This document shows, piece by piece, positions 57,265 through 64,000 of a stretch of 64,000 nucleotides of DNA. How positions within the stretch are numbered: position 1 is the stretch's first letter; the number at the start of each line of letters is the position of its first letter. The translations under genes and the position numbers were made by a program. Origin of the DNA: SLQR01 sp964395055 (GTDB taxonomy: Bacteria; Bacillota_I; Bacilli_A; Izemoplasmatales; Izemoplasmataceae); contig CAYNAA010000001.1 of the NCBI GenBank assembly GCA_964395055.1, positions 62,001 to 126,000 on the forward strand. Reading direction: 5' to 3'. Under the pieces are notes generated by a model. It saw only the letters and a program-made list of their open reading frames with translations, had not been told where the DNA came from and did not search any database.

Positions 57265-58581
57265 ATGAAAGCAATTCATGTAAATGCACAGTATGTAGAT
57301 AACACTATCAAAAGCTCTATTGACTCTTTAACACATAAAATAAAAGTAGCTCATGATGTTGTCCGCAATAAGTCAGGCGAAGGCAATGATTTTTTAGGAT
57401 GGCATACACTACCAGAAGAAATGAATGAACGTGTTACGAGGATTAAAAAAACTGCAGAACGATTAAAACAACATAGCGATGTTTTACTTGTGATTGGCAT
57501 TGGAGGTTCATACTTAGGATCACAAGCTGTTATTACGGCACTTGATGGGTATTTTGCAGATAAAGAGATGGAAATTATCTTTGTAGGCCATCACCTGTCT
57601 GCAGCTTACATTGCTTCACTTAAGCGGTATTTAAATAATAAGTCTTTCTCAATTAACGTTATTAGTAAATCAGGCACCACCACAGAACCAGCAATAGCGT
57701 TTAGAATTTTCAGAGCCATGTTGGAAGATAAACTAGGAAAAAAAGAAGCTGCAAAACGCATAGTTGCTACAACAGATGCCAATAAAGGTGCACTTAGAAA
57801 TTTAGCAGATCAAGAAGGTTATGAAACGTATGTTGTTGATGATAATGTCGGTGGACGATACAGTGTTTTTACACCAGTTGGTTTACTACCAATTGCCTGT
57901 GCAGGTCATGATATTGAATTATTACTTGCAGGGGCTAAAGATATGCTTAAAGCAAGTGAAGTAGGCGACACCGACGATTTATACCGTTATGTTGCTTTAA
58001 GACATGCTCTGTACGAATCAGGGAAGAAAATTGAAATGTTTGTCCATTATGAACCATTGCTTCAATACATAGCGGAGTGGTGGAAGCAATTATTTGGTGA
58101 AAGTGAAGGAAAAGAGAATAAGGGATTATTTCCAGCAAGTGCTGGATTTACAACCGACCTTCATTCATTAGGACAATATGTTCAAGAAGGCGAACGACAT
58201 TTATTTGAAACGGTTGTTTCAATTAAAGAACCCTTGAGTGAACTTAAAATCGAAGCTGACAAGGATAATTTAGATGGGTTAAATTATTTAGAAGGAAAAA
58301 CGATTGATTATGTTAATAAACAAGCAATGCATGCTACTTTGCTTGCCCACCAAGATGGTAATGCACCAAGTATTGTCATTGAATTAACACGTTTAGATGC
58401 GTATCATCTAGGTAGTTTATTATATTTTTATGAACTTGCATGTGCGTTAAGCGGGTACGTTCTAGAAGTTAATCCATTTAATCAACCAGGGGTCGAAGCA
58501 TATAAAAAGAATATGTTTGCACTACTCGAAAAACCAGGATATGAAGCAGCAACGAAAGCCATTAAAAAAAGATTAAAATAA
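57265..58581 (+). CDS. pgi: Glucose-6-phosphate isomerase
   Basis: 438 residues, the short Firmicutes form. It interconverts glucose and fructose 6-phosphates. G-I-G-G-S-Y-L-G, V-I-S-K-S-G-T-T-T-E-P-A, the G-G-R-Y-S-V-F-T-P-V-G-L-L-P signature and W-K-Q-L-F-G-E-S-E-G-K follow in order. The start at 57265 follows TGGAGGCGTATTA; an in-frame ATG much further upstream overlaps the S1 gene and its terminator and is not credible. Confidence 0.96.
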   Translation: MKAIHVNAQYVDNTIKSSIDSLTHKIKVAHDVVRNKSGEGNDFLGWHTLPEEMNERVTRIKKTAERLKQHSDVLLVIGIGGSYLGSQAVITALDGYFADKEMEIIFVGHHLSAAYIASLKRYLNNKSFSINVISKSGTTTEPAIAFRIFRAMLEDKLGKKEAAKRIVATTDANKGALRNLADQEGYETYVVDDNVGGRYSVFTPVGLLPIACAGHDIELLLAGAKDMLKASEVGDTDDLYRYVALRHALYESGKKIEMFVHYEPLLQYIAEWWKQLFGESEGKENKGLFPASAGFTTDLHSLGQYVQEGERHLFETVVSIKEPLSELKIEADKDNLDGLNYLEGKTIDYVNKQAMHATLLAHQDGNAPSIVIELTRLDAYHLGSLLYFYELACALSGYVLEVNPFNQPGVEAYKKNMFALLEKPGYEAATKAIKKRLK

Positions 58582-58618
58582 AAAAGTGTTTTCTACGATT
58601 ATCGTAGAAAACACTTTT
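58582..58618. terminator. Bidirectional terminator, pgi / lipid kinase
   Basis: A near-perfect palindrome, AAAAGTGTTTTCTACGAT against ATCGTAGAAAACACTTTT, between convergent stop codons. It is one of the strongest hairpins in the window. Confidence 0.92.
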
Positions 58619-59462
58619 AATACACTTTAAAATTAGCGCGTTTATGTGTTGAGGTGATTTCAATATATTGGGCATTAGGAAATGTTTCACCATCACACTG
58701 AGCAACTTCTTTATGATGCATGGTGGCTTTAACATAATGTGCTTTTTTATAAAACACATACCGTTTAAATATCGTATGGAAGCCGAGATAAACGCTTAAA
58801 AAAATAAAGAAAATAAAGAGCTTAGGTATGCTATGAACAACAATAACATCAAAATTGTCGTCTTCTAAAACAGCGTTTGGACTAAGTTTCATCCCACCGC
58901 CAATATACATCCCATTATTGACATTGATGAGATAGGTTTTTTTAAAATGGTAATCTTGATCATCTATAGTAACATTCATAAACTTTGGTTTATAAAGTAA
59001 TAATGCTTTTAATGTGTTTTTAAAATAATTAAAGCGATTTTTACGTTTTGCTTTATTTACATAATTTGCGATTAAACCGTCAATTCCCATTCCAGATCCA
59101 TTAATGAAATAGCGTGTCGTCGTGTTAGTTTCCATTTTCATAATGTATTGGTACCTTGGGCGTTGTTTGCGTAAACTTCGTAAAAAATCGTTACCTGATC
59201 CAGTAGGTTTTAAGCTAATGTCATGAGTTAATGGAATTTGCATGGTATTGTTTATAACCGTGTTAATGGTGCCGTCTCCACCAAGTAAAATAAGCTTAAT
59301 GTTTTTAGGTGTTTCGTTTAAATAGCGTTCTAAGTCGTCAATCTTTAATAAACTCTTGATCCGAAAGGGAAGGCTATGTTTTTTATAATAATCCACAAGT
59401 TTTTTAACAGTTCGTTTCGATTTACGGTTCTTAGATAGTGGATTATATAGTATAATTGTCAT
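58617..59462 (-). CDS. Lipid kinase, DagK/YegS family (second copy)
   Basis: 281 residues. G-G-D-G-T-I-N-T-V-I-N at about 61-71, K-P-T-G-S-G-N-D-F-L-R-S-L and the C-terminal C-D-G-E-T-F define the DAGK catalytic fold. A hydrophobic stretch (L-F-I-F-F-I-F-L-S-V-Y-L-G-F) near 225-240 may associate with the membrane. It differs clearly from the kinase at 7542-8450 (basic, with C-terminal T-S-T-H-K), so the two probably have different lipid substrates. The start at 59462 follows AAGGATGGTATCT. Confidence 0.83.
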   Translation of the reverse strand: MTIILYNPLSKNRKSKRTVKKLVDYYKKHSLPFRIKSLLKIDDLERYLNETPKNIKLILLGGDGTINTVINNTMQIPLTHDISLKPTGSGNDFLRSLRKQRPRYQYIMKMETNTTTRYFINGSGMGIDGLIANYVNKAKRKNRFNYFKNTLKALLLYKPKFMNVTIDDQDYHFKKTYLINVNNGMYIGGGMKLSPNAVLEDDNFDVIVVHSIPKLFIFFIFLSVYLGFHTIFKRYVFYKKAHYVKATMHHKEVAQCDGETFPNAQYIEITSTHKRANFKVY

Positions 59463-59495
59463 AGATACCATCCTTTCGATATGTTCGTAATCATA

Positions 59496-59504
59496 TTATA
59501 GCAC
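59496..59504 (-). promoter_or_regulatory. Extended -10 promoter of the second lipid kinase
   Basis: TGCTATAAT on the minus strand in the context TGTGCTATAAT, about 35 bases before the start; the same motif precedes the other lipid kinase. Confidence 0.6.
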
Positions 59505-59538
59505 AAAGGGTTTTTTTACTGTATCATTAGTAAAAATA

Positions 59539-59547
59539 TGATATAAT
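59539..59547 (+). promoter_or_regulatory. Extended -10 promoter of the tsaE operon
   Basis: TGATATAAT (TATAAT 59542-59547), about 34 bases before the tsaE start; divergent from the lipid-kinase promoter. Confidence 0.6.
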
Positions 59548-59580
59548 TTGTCGGTATTCAACAAAGAAAAAGGTGACACG

Positions 59581-60030
59581 ATGATTAAAATAATTACGAT
59601 TGAAAATTTAAGCGATATGAAAGCATTGGCAGAATCTCTTGCCAATCATGTTTTTCCTGGCTTTACGTTAGGTCTCGAAGGCGACTTAGGTGCTGGAAAA
59701 ACAACGTTCACACAGTTTTTTGGTAAAGCCTTAGGCGTGAAAGAGCATATCAATTCTCCGACGTTTACTATAATGAAACATTATCAAGGTCGTGTCTTTT
59801 TAAATCACGTGGATGCGTATCGATTAGAAGGTTCATATAGCGATCCGAATATTGAAGAATATATTTATTCTGAAGGCGTATCTGTGATAGAATGGTATCC
59901 TTTTATTATTGATAGCATGCCGGAAACATTTTTGAAACTGCATATTCGATTTGTGGAAAATACAAAACGAGTAGTAACACTTGAAGGAAGTGGGACATAT
60001 GAAACAATCATTGAAAAGCTTGGTTATTGA
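59581..60030 (+). CDS. tsaE: tRNA t6A synthesis ATPase TsaE
   Basis: 149 residues. An ATPase that works with TsaB and TsaD to add threonylcarbamoyl to A37 of ANN-decoding tRNAs. Walker A is G-D-L-G-A-G-K-T-T-F-T (about 32-42); N-S-P-T-F-T-I-M and H-V-D-A-Y-R-L follow, then V-I-E-W. The start at 59581 follows AAAGGTGACACG. tsaB starts 32 bases inside its end. Confidence 0.95.
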   Translation: MIKIITIENLSDMKALAESLANHVFPGFTLGLEGDLGAGKTTFTQFFGKALGVKEHINSPTFTIMKHYQGRVFLNHVDAYRLEGSYSDPNIEEYIYSEGVSVIEWYPFIIDSMPETFLKLHIRFVENTKRVVTLEGSGTYETIIEKLGY

Positions 60031-60604
60031 TACAGCTACCAGTTATTTATATATTGCGTTATTTGATAACGATCAGGTAGTCGAAGAGATCTACCAAAAA
60101 GGCCATAATGATCATTCAGTTACCTTAATGGATGAATTACAAAAAATGTTTTCGCGACATGAACTAAAGCCAAGTGCAATTGACCGCATTATTGTTGGGG
60201 TTGGTCCTGGAAGCTACACTGGTGTTCGTGTTGGGGTTGTTGTTGCTAAAATGCTTGGGTATAGTTTACATAAACAAGTCTATACAATAAGTAGTTTAGC
60301 ACTTTTAGCTAGCGCCAGCAAACCAGGTATTGTGATGGCATGGATTGACGCAAGGCGAAAGCATGGGTTTATTGGAATGTATAAAGTGACAGATGATAAT
60401 GTTGAACGTATTGAAGCGGATATATATACTGCACTAGACCGCTATAGAAAAGATAATGATTATGATTTTGAACAAACTGAAATTAAACCTAATATGGAAA
60501 AATTGTTTCATAGTGGATTATTAGAAGAAGTTCAAAATATTCATCAATTGGCTCCAATGTATTTACGTAAGACTGAAGCAGAAAAGAATTTTAATATTAA
60601 GTAA
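59999..60604 (+). CDS. tsaB: tRNA t6A synthesis protein TsaB
   Basis: 201 residues. An inactive ASKHA-fold paralogue that scaffolds TsaD. I-D-T-A-T-S-Y-L-Y-I near the start, G-V-G-P-G-S-Y-T-G-V-R-V-G and the W-I-D-A-R-R segment are typical. The start at 59999 follows GGAAGTGGGACAT, inside tsaE in another frame. It lies in the conserved tsaE-tsaB-rimI-tsaD order with an extra membrane gene inserted after it. Confidence 0.93.
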   Translation: MKQSLKSLVIDTATSYLYIALFDNDQVVEEIYQKGHNDHSVTLMDELQKMFSRHELKPSAIDRIIVGVGPGSYTGVRVGVVVAKMLGYSLHKQVYTISSLALLASASKPGIVMAWIDARRKHGFIGMYKVTDDNVERIEADIYTALDRYRKDNDYDFEQTEIKPNMEKLFHSGLLEEVQNIHQLAPMYLRKTEAEKNFNIK

Positions 60605-60616
60605 GGATGACGCGAC

Positions 60617-61360
60617 ATGCTAGAAAATTTCTTTGGTTATGTAATTGATCCAGACAAAGCGGTTAGGTTATTTAGTTGGCATCATTACATGCTTATCGGG
60701 TTTGGTATTTTGGCGGTGGTTTTGCCCCTGCAATTTTCGCATGTTATTTATAAAAGTAAACAAGAAGCTAAAATACGGAATATTGCGTTTGTTTGGCTGT
60801 TAATTTTAGAAATTATTTACCACCTTCATAATTGGTTTGCAGGAGAAGTGTCGTTTCCTTTACATATATGTAGTTTTGCCGTTTTAATGAATTTAGCGTT
60901 ACTTAAAACCAATAGCCAAAGAATTTTTGAGTTTGTTTTCTTCTTCGGTGTCTTAGGTGGTCTTATGGCCTTACTTGTTCCGTTTAGCTATGGATTCCCA
61001 TATTATAATATCCGCTATTATCATTTCATATTAATTCATATGACAATTATTATGATTCCTTTATATTATTATAAAGCTTATGGATTTAGAGTAAGCTTAC
61101 GGGCAACCTATAAAACGTTTATTATGGTTTTACTAGTAGCACCTGTTATTTTTCATCTAAATATTCTTCTGACATCAATTAACGCCGATAATCCAGTTAA
61201 TTATTGGTTTATTACCTATATACCTGATCATGTATCTATGATATTTCCTAACCAAACCATCTATATAGGTGTTCTATTGTCAATTATTTATATATCACAA
61301 ATGGTACTCTATAAAGTGTCAAACAGACATCAGGAGGATAACCATGTTAAACATTCGTAA
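60617..61360 (+). CDS. YwaF-family (TIGR02206) integral membrane protein
   Basis: 247 residues with about six to seven membrane helices. F-S-W-H-H-Y-M near the start, F-P-L-H-I-C-S-F-A near 90-98, F-F-G-V-L-G-G-L-M-A-L-L-V-P and F-I-L-I-H match the YwaF-type family of unknown function. It overlaps rimI by 17 bases and follows tsaB by 12, so it is embedded in the t6A operon, where I would not expect it. Confidence 0.78.
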   Translation: MLENFFGYVIDPDKAVRLFSWHHYMLIGFGILAVVLPLQFSHVIYKSKQEAKIRNIAFVWLLILEIIYHLHNWFAGEVSFPLHICSFAVLMNLALLKTNSQRIFEFVFFFGVLGGLMALLVPFSYGFPYYNIRYYHFILIHMTIIMIPLYYYKAYGFRVSLRATYKTFIMVLLVAPVIFHLNILLTSINADNPVNYWFITYIPDHVSMIFPNQTIYIGVLLSIIYISQMVLYKVSNRHQEDNHVKHS

Positions 61361-61787
61361 ACTGGATATGTCAGATATTCATTTTTTAACAGAAGCCGAA
61401 TCTAAAGTATTAGGTACTAAAGTTGATAAGAAAACGATTATGAATGAAGCGCTTTATAACGAAATGGCACATTATTTTATTGCATTAAAAGATGCACTGC
61501 GTGTAGGATATATTGGGTTTTGGATAACAGACCCGAATGCTGAAATTTTAAACGTCTATGTTCGTGAAGATTATCGCAATATAAACATTGGGAAATCGCT
61601 TATTAAAGCGATGATTGATTATTGTAAAGAAGCTAAAGTTGCATCCATTACACTAGAAGTTAGACCCTCAAATAGTGTGGCATTACATGTTTATGAAGCG
61701 TTTGATTTTAAGGTTGTAGCTAAAAGAAAAAACTATTATTTTGATGGAGAAGATGCATTGTTATTGGAAAAACAGTTAGGAGTATGA
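61344..61787 (+). CDS. rimI: Ribosomal-protein-alanine acetyltransferase RimI
   Basis: 147 residues of GNAT fold. The acetyl-CoA-binding N-I-N-I-G-K-S-L-I-K (about 92-101), V-R-E-D-Y-R, L-E-V-R-P-S-N-S-V-A-L-H-V-Y and F-K-V-V-A-K-R-K-N-Y-Y are the RimI pattern. The start at 61344 follows CAGGAGGATAACC inside the preceding membrane-protein gene. The neighbours tsaB and tsaD are the usual ones. Confidence 0.92.
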   Translation: MLNIRKLDMSDIHFLTEAESKVLGTKVDKKTIMNEALYNEMAHYFIALKDALRVGYIGFWITDPNAEILNVYVREDYRNINIGKSLIKAMIDYCKEAKVASITLEVRPSNSVALHVYEAFDFKVVAKRKNYYFDGEDALLLEKQLGV

Positions 61788-61789
61788 AC

Positions 61790-62785
61790 ATGATTGTATT
61801 AGGTGTAGAAAGTAGTTGCGATGAAACAAGTGTTAGCGTAAGTGAGGACGGGAAAACCATACTGAGTAATGTGGTCCTTAGCCAAATTGATATCCACGCT
61901 AAGTTTGGTGGTGTCGTTCCTGAAATTGCGTCTCGTGAACATATTAAAGGCATTACTGTTGTTTTTGATGACGCATTAATGACGGCTGGTGTATCACCAA
62001 AAGATATCGATTTAATAGCAGTTACTAAAGGTCCAGGACTTATAGGGAGTTTATTAACGGGAATTAACGCTGCAAAAGCATTTGCTTTTGCACATTCTAT
62101 TCCTATTATTGGTGTGCATCATATCGCTGGTCATATTTATGCAAATCAAATAGAAGGTGATATGCAGTTTCCTCTTGTATGTTTGGTTGTGTCAGGCGGC
62201 CATACAGAGTTGATTCTTATGAAAGAACATTTTTCATTCCAAAAACTAGGTGAAACACAAGATGATGCTGTTGGAGAAGCATATGATAAAGTTGCCCGTG
62301 TATTAGGACTTGGGTACCCTGGAGGACCCAAAGTTGATGAATTAGCGAAAAAAGGGAAATCTAGTTATACCATGCCACAGGTTAATCTTGATCGTCCTTT
62401 TGATTTTAGTTATAGTGGAATTAAAAGCCATGTAATTAACACATTAAACACACTAAAGATGAAAGCAGAAGATGTTCGAGTTGCAGACATGTGCGCTAGT
62501 TTTCAAAAGGCCGCTGTAGCACAGTTATTACAAAAAGCACGTGCAGCAGTTGATGCCTACGATGCCAAAATGTTTATGATTGCTGGTGGCGTTGCTGCAA
62601 ATAGTCGATTAAGAAGCGAAGTTTTTAATGTGTTTACAGATGTACCAGTATTAATTCCCCCATTTAAATATTGTACAGATAATGCGGCGATGATTAGTAT
62701 TGCAGGATATTATCAATATAAACACGACTCGACCAGTCACGGGTATAATTTAAATGGGTATCCCCGTCTAGATTTAACAAAATAA
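61790..62785 (+). CDS. tsaD: tRNA t6A transferase TsaD
   Basis: 331 residues. It transfers threonylcarbamoyl to A37. The start V-L-G-V-E-S-S-C-D-E-T-S, the metal-binding H-H-I-A-G-H (about 107-112), V-S-G-G-H-T-E-L and A-G-G-V-A-A-N-S-R-L are all present. The ATG at 61790 is better spaced from TTAGGAG than the one at 61784. The start lies 3 bases after the rimI stop (TGA). Confidence 0.97.
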   Translation: MIVLGVESSCDETSVSVSEDGKTILSNVVLSQIDIHAKFGGVVPEIASREHIKGITVVFDDALMTAGVSPKDIDLIAVTKGPGLIGSLLTGINAAKAFAFAHSIPIIGVHHIAGHIYANQIEGDMQFPLVCLVVSGGHTELILMKEHFSFQKLGETQDDAVGEAYDKVARVLGLGYPGGPKVDELAKKGKSSYTMPQVNLDRPFDFSYSGIKSHVINTLNTLKMKAEDVRVADMCASFQKAAVAQLLQKARAAVDAYDAKMFMIAGGVAANSRLRSEVFNVFTDVPVLIPPFKYCTDNAAMISIAGYYQYKHDSTSHGYNLNGYPRLDLTK

Positions 62786-62815
62786 CGAATTAATCGTATT
62801 ATTCATAAAAAATAC

Positions 62816-62861
62816 ACACGCTTTTTGTATACTAAAGATAGATAGTATAAAAGGAGCGTGT
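62816..62861 (+). promoter_or_regulatory. Hairpin enclosing a ribosome-binding site
   Basis: Bases 62816-62833 pair with 62844-62861 over 18 positions with one mismatch and two G-T pairs, leaving a 10-base loop. The right arm contains AAGGAG (62851-62856), the ribosome site of the gene starting at 62868. If transcribed, the fold would hide that site. It is not followed by a T run of terminator type. Confidence 0.7.
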
Positions 62862-62867
62862 TTCTTT

Positions 62868-64000
62868 ATGAAAAAGTTATTATTAATTATCTTGGTTCCA
62901 ACATTTATCATTATCGGGATACCAGCAGTTATTTTAGGAATCATGCACGATGGTGGAACAAAAGATGATTTGCCCACCGAATTATATACTGACGATTTAA
63001 ATGCTGAACATATGCTTTATGAAGAATTATCTATGGCTTTGGACGCCTCTAAAAATGATATTGAAAAAGATTTTGATTTAGAAATCAGTGAAGATTTACT
63101 CAATACACTTATTTATAATGCTATACGCGGTGATGAAGAAAACCCTGGAATCAATCCAGATTATTTGCCTACGGACTCATGTAATGAAGGCTCATGTCTT
63201 TATATTATGGAAGAGGATGTGGGAATTGGAACCGTACGATTATTAGGTATTTGGATTGAATTAGAAGACGATAACATAACTGCCAATGTTGCCCTTGAAG
63301 TCGAAACCAGTGTAATGACATATAATACCGCATTAAAAGTTGATTTGGCGTTTGTTGATGACGGTGATGATGGAGAGTATCGTTTAGAATTAGACCGTAT
63401 ACGCTTAGGGAACTTACCAATTCCAAAAGGAATATTATCCGCAATCATTAATACGTTTGATGGTATTGATGTCAGTAACGCATTACCATTTGGGACATTC
63501 GATACATCTGAATTTGTTTATACTTTAGAGAAATCAGATGTGGTAGCGTATATTGAAGAAGGCAACGAAGATGATGGGACCATTCAACTTGCAGCTCAAG
63601 TACTTGGTGTTGTTTTCGAAGAAGAAATGCTCGTCTTCGATGTAGAAACAGATGCGATTACCATATTTTTTGAATTAAGTACACTCAGAAATGGACCAGA
63701 TAAAGAAATTCCAACGTATTTACATGAAATGCAATCTGCTGAGACAATCGATGAAACGGTATTCGATTATAATGCGCATTTAGAAAACCGATTTGAACAA
63801 TTTATTTTTAATATGGCATTAACTAACCAAACATACTTTACAATTACCGAGCAAACATTTAATAAAATCGTCTATTATGAAATGGATGGATTTAGAGATG
63901 CTCAAAAAACATTTGAGTATGAAGATGGAAGTGGGTCTACACAAACCATTACAATTGGTTTAGAAGCCATTTGGTTTGAGTTTAGAACCGGAGACAATGG
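62868..64000 (+). CDS. Acidic membrane-anchored protein with internal repeat (partial)
   Basis: The frame is open from the ATG at 62868 to the window end: 377 residues, incomplete. An N-terminal hydrophobic helix (about 3-24) follows M-K-K and is probably an uncleaved signal anchor. The rest is rich in Asp/Glu and has few basic residues, suggesting an extracytoplasmic domain. Two segments look alike: I-S-E-D-L-L-N-T-L-I-Y-N-A-I-R-G (about 73-88) with G-I-W-I-E-L (about 131-136), and I-T-E-Q-T-F-N-K-I-V-Y-Y-E-M-D-G (about 327-342) with A-I-W-F-E-F (about 367-372). I do not recognise a family. Confidence 0.75.
   Translation, partial: MKKLLLIILVPTFIIIGIPAVILGIMHDGGTKDDLPTELYTDDLNAEHMLYEELSMALDASKNDIEKDFDLEISEDLLNTLIYNAIRGDEENPGINPDYLPTDSCNEGSCLYIMEEDVGIGTVRLLGIWIELEDDNITANVALEVETSVMTYNTALKVDLAFVDDGDDGEYRLELDRIRLGNLPIPKGILSAIINTFDGIDVSNALPFGTFDTSEFVYTLEKSDVVAYIEEGNEDDGTIQLAAQVLGVVFEEEMLVFDVETDAITIFFELSTLRNGPDKEIPTYLHEMQSAETIDETVFDYNAHLENRFEQFIFNMALTNQTYFTITEQTFNKIVYYEMDGFRDAQKTFEYEDGSGSTQTITIGLEAIWFEFRTGDN

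Noticed and set aside
62846..62851. TATAAA as a -10 box for the terminal gene
   Set aside because: A start about 7 bases downstream would exclude the ribosome site at 62851-62856, so it cannot drive normal translation.
1..64000. CRISPR arrays, tRNA/rRNA genes, insertion sequences, prophage or reassigned TGA codons
   Set aside because: No regularly spaced repeats, tRNA-like cloverleafs, transposase or phage motifs were seen, and several genes end at TGA without reading through.

Overview
This window is a chromosomal segment of a low-G+C bacterium of the Bacilli/Mollicutes side of the Firmicutes. It carries the replication origin (dnaA, dnaN, a YaaA-type S4 protein, recF, gyrB and gyrA on one side of oriC; rpmH, rnpA, yidC and jag on the other). 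Signals are Firmicutes-like: GGAGG ribosome sites, T-box leaders, TTGACA/TATAAT promoters and a purine riboswitch. TGA is used as a stop (NfeD, rnpA, ispD, rimI), so the code is standard, not the mycoplasma code. A B12-dependent ribonucleotide reductase, the non-mevalonate isoprenoid enzymes, a shikimate block and SpoVG suggest a free-living Mollicutes-related lineage (Izemoplasma/Haloplasma-like). That placement is an inference from gene content, not a measured phylogeny. Layout: 1-2150 holds the end of an NfeD gene, an RDD membrane protein, an SPFH protein and a short transcription unit encoding two microproteins. 2151-9465 (minus) holds T-box-controlled asnS, prs, spoVG, and a dagK-rnmV-rsmA-ispE operon with a parS site between the last two genes, then pta. 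9577-10655 (plus) is ppaX and a HIT protein. 10677-22190 (minus) is pepA, T-box-controlled serS, gyrA, gyrB, recF, yaaA, dnaN and dnaA. oriC is at about 22250-22450. 22556-30124 (plus) is rpmH, rnpA, yidC, jag, pth, mfd and purA. 30165-33085 (minus) is a four-gene aromatic operon with an AroE-AroK fusion. 33371-45463 (plus) is a one-carbon/purine/nitrogen block: fhs, M32 peptidase, flavin-reductase-like protein, GNAT, folD, purB, DUF1461 protein, guanine-riboswitch-controlled purine permease, pyrR, glyA and glnA. 45486-51826 is hslO, dusB, hflX, a short pyrophosphatase-like protein and nrdJ. 52050-58581 (plus) is cdaA with an unusual membrane PAS/degenerate-GGDEF partner, MTHFS, ispD, ispF, yutD, nfu, a PgpA-like protein, an S1 protein and pgi. 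58617-64000 is a second lipid kinase (minus), the t6A operon tsaE-tsaB-ywaF-rimI-tsaD, and an incomplete acidic membrane-anchored protein running off the end. The region is mostly conserved housekeeping. No insertion sequences, prophage, CRISPR arrays, rRNA or tRNA genes were seen. The less ordinary content is the microprotein unit (1835-2147), the cdaA partner gene (52808-53962), the structured leaders of glnA (44009-44113), mfd (25211-25239) and the terminal surface gene (62816-62861), and the aroE-aroK fusion.
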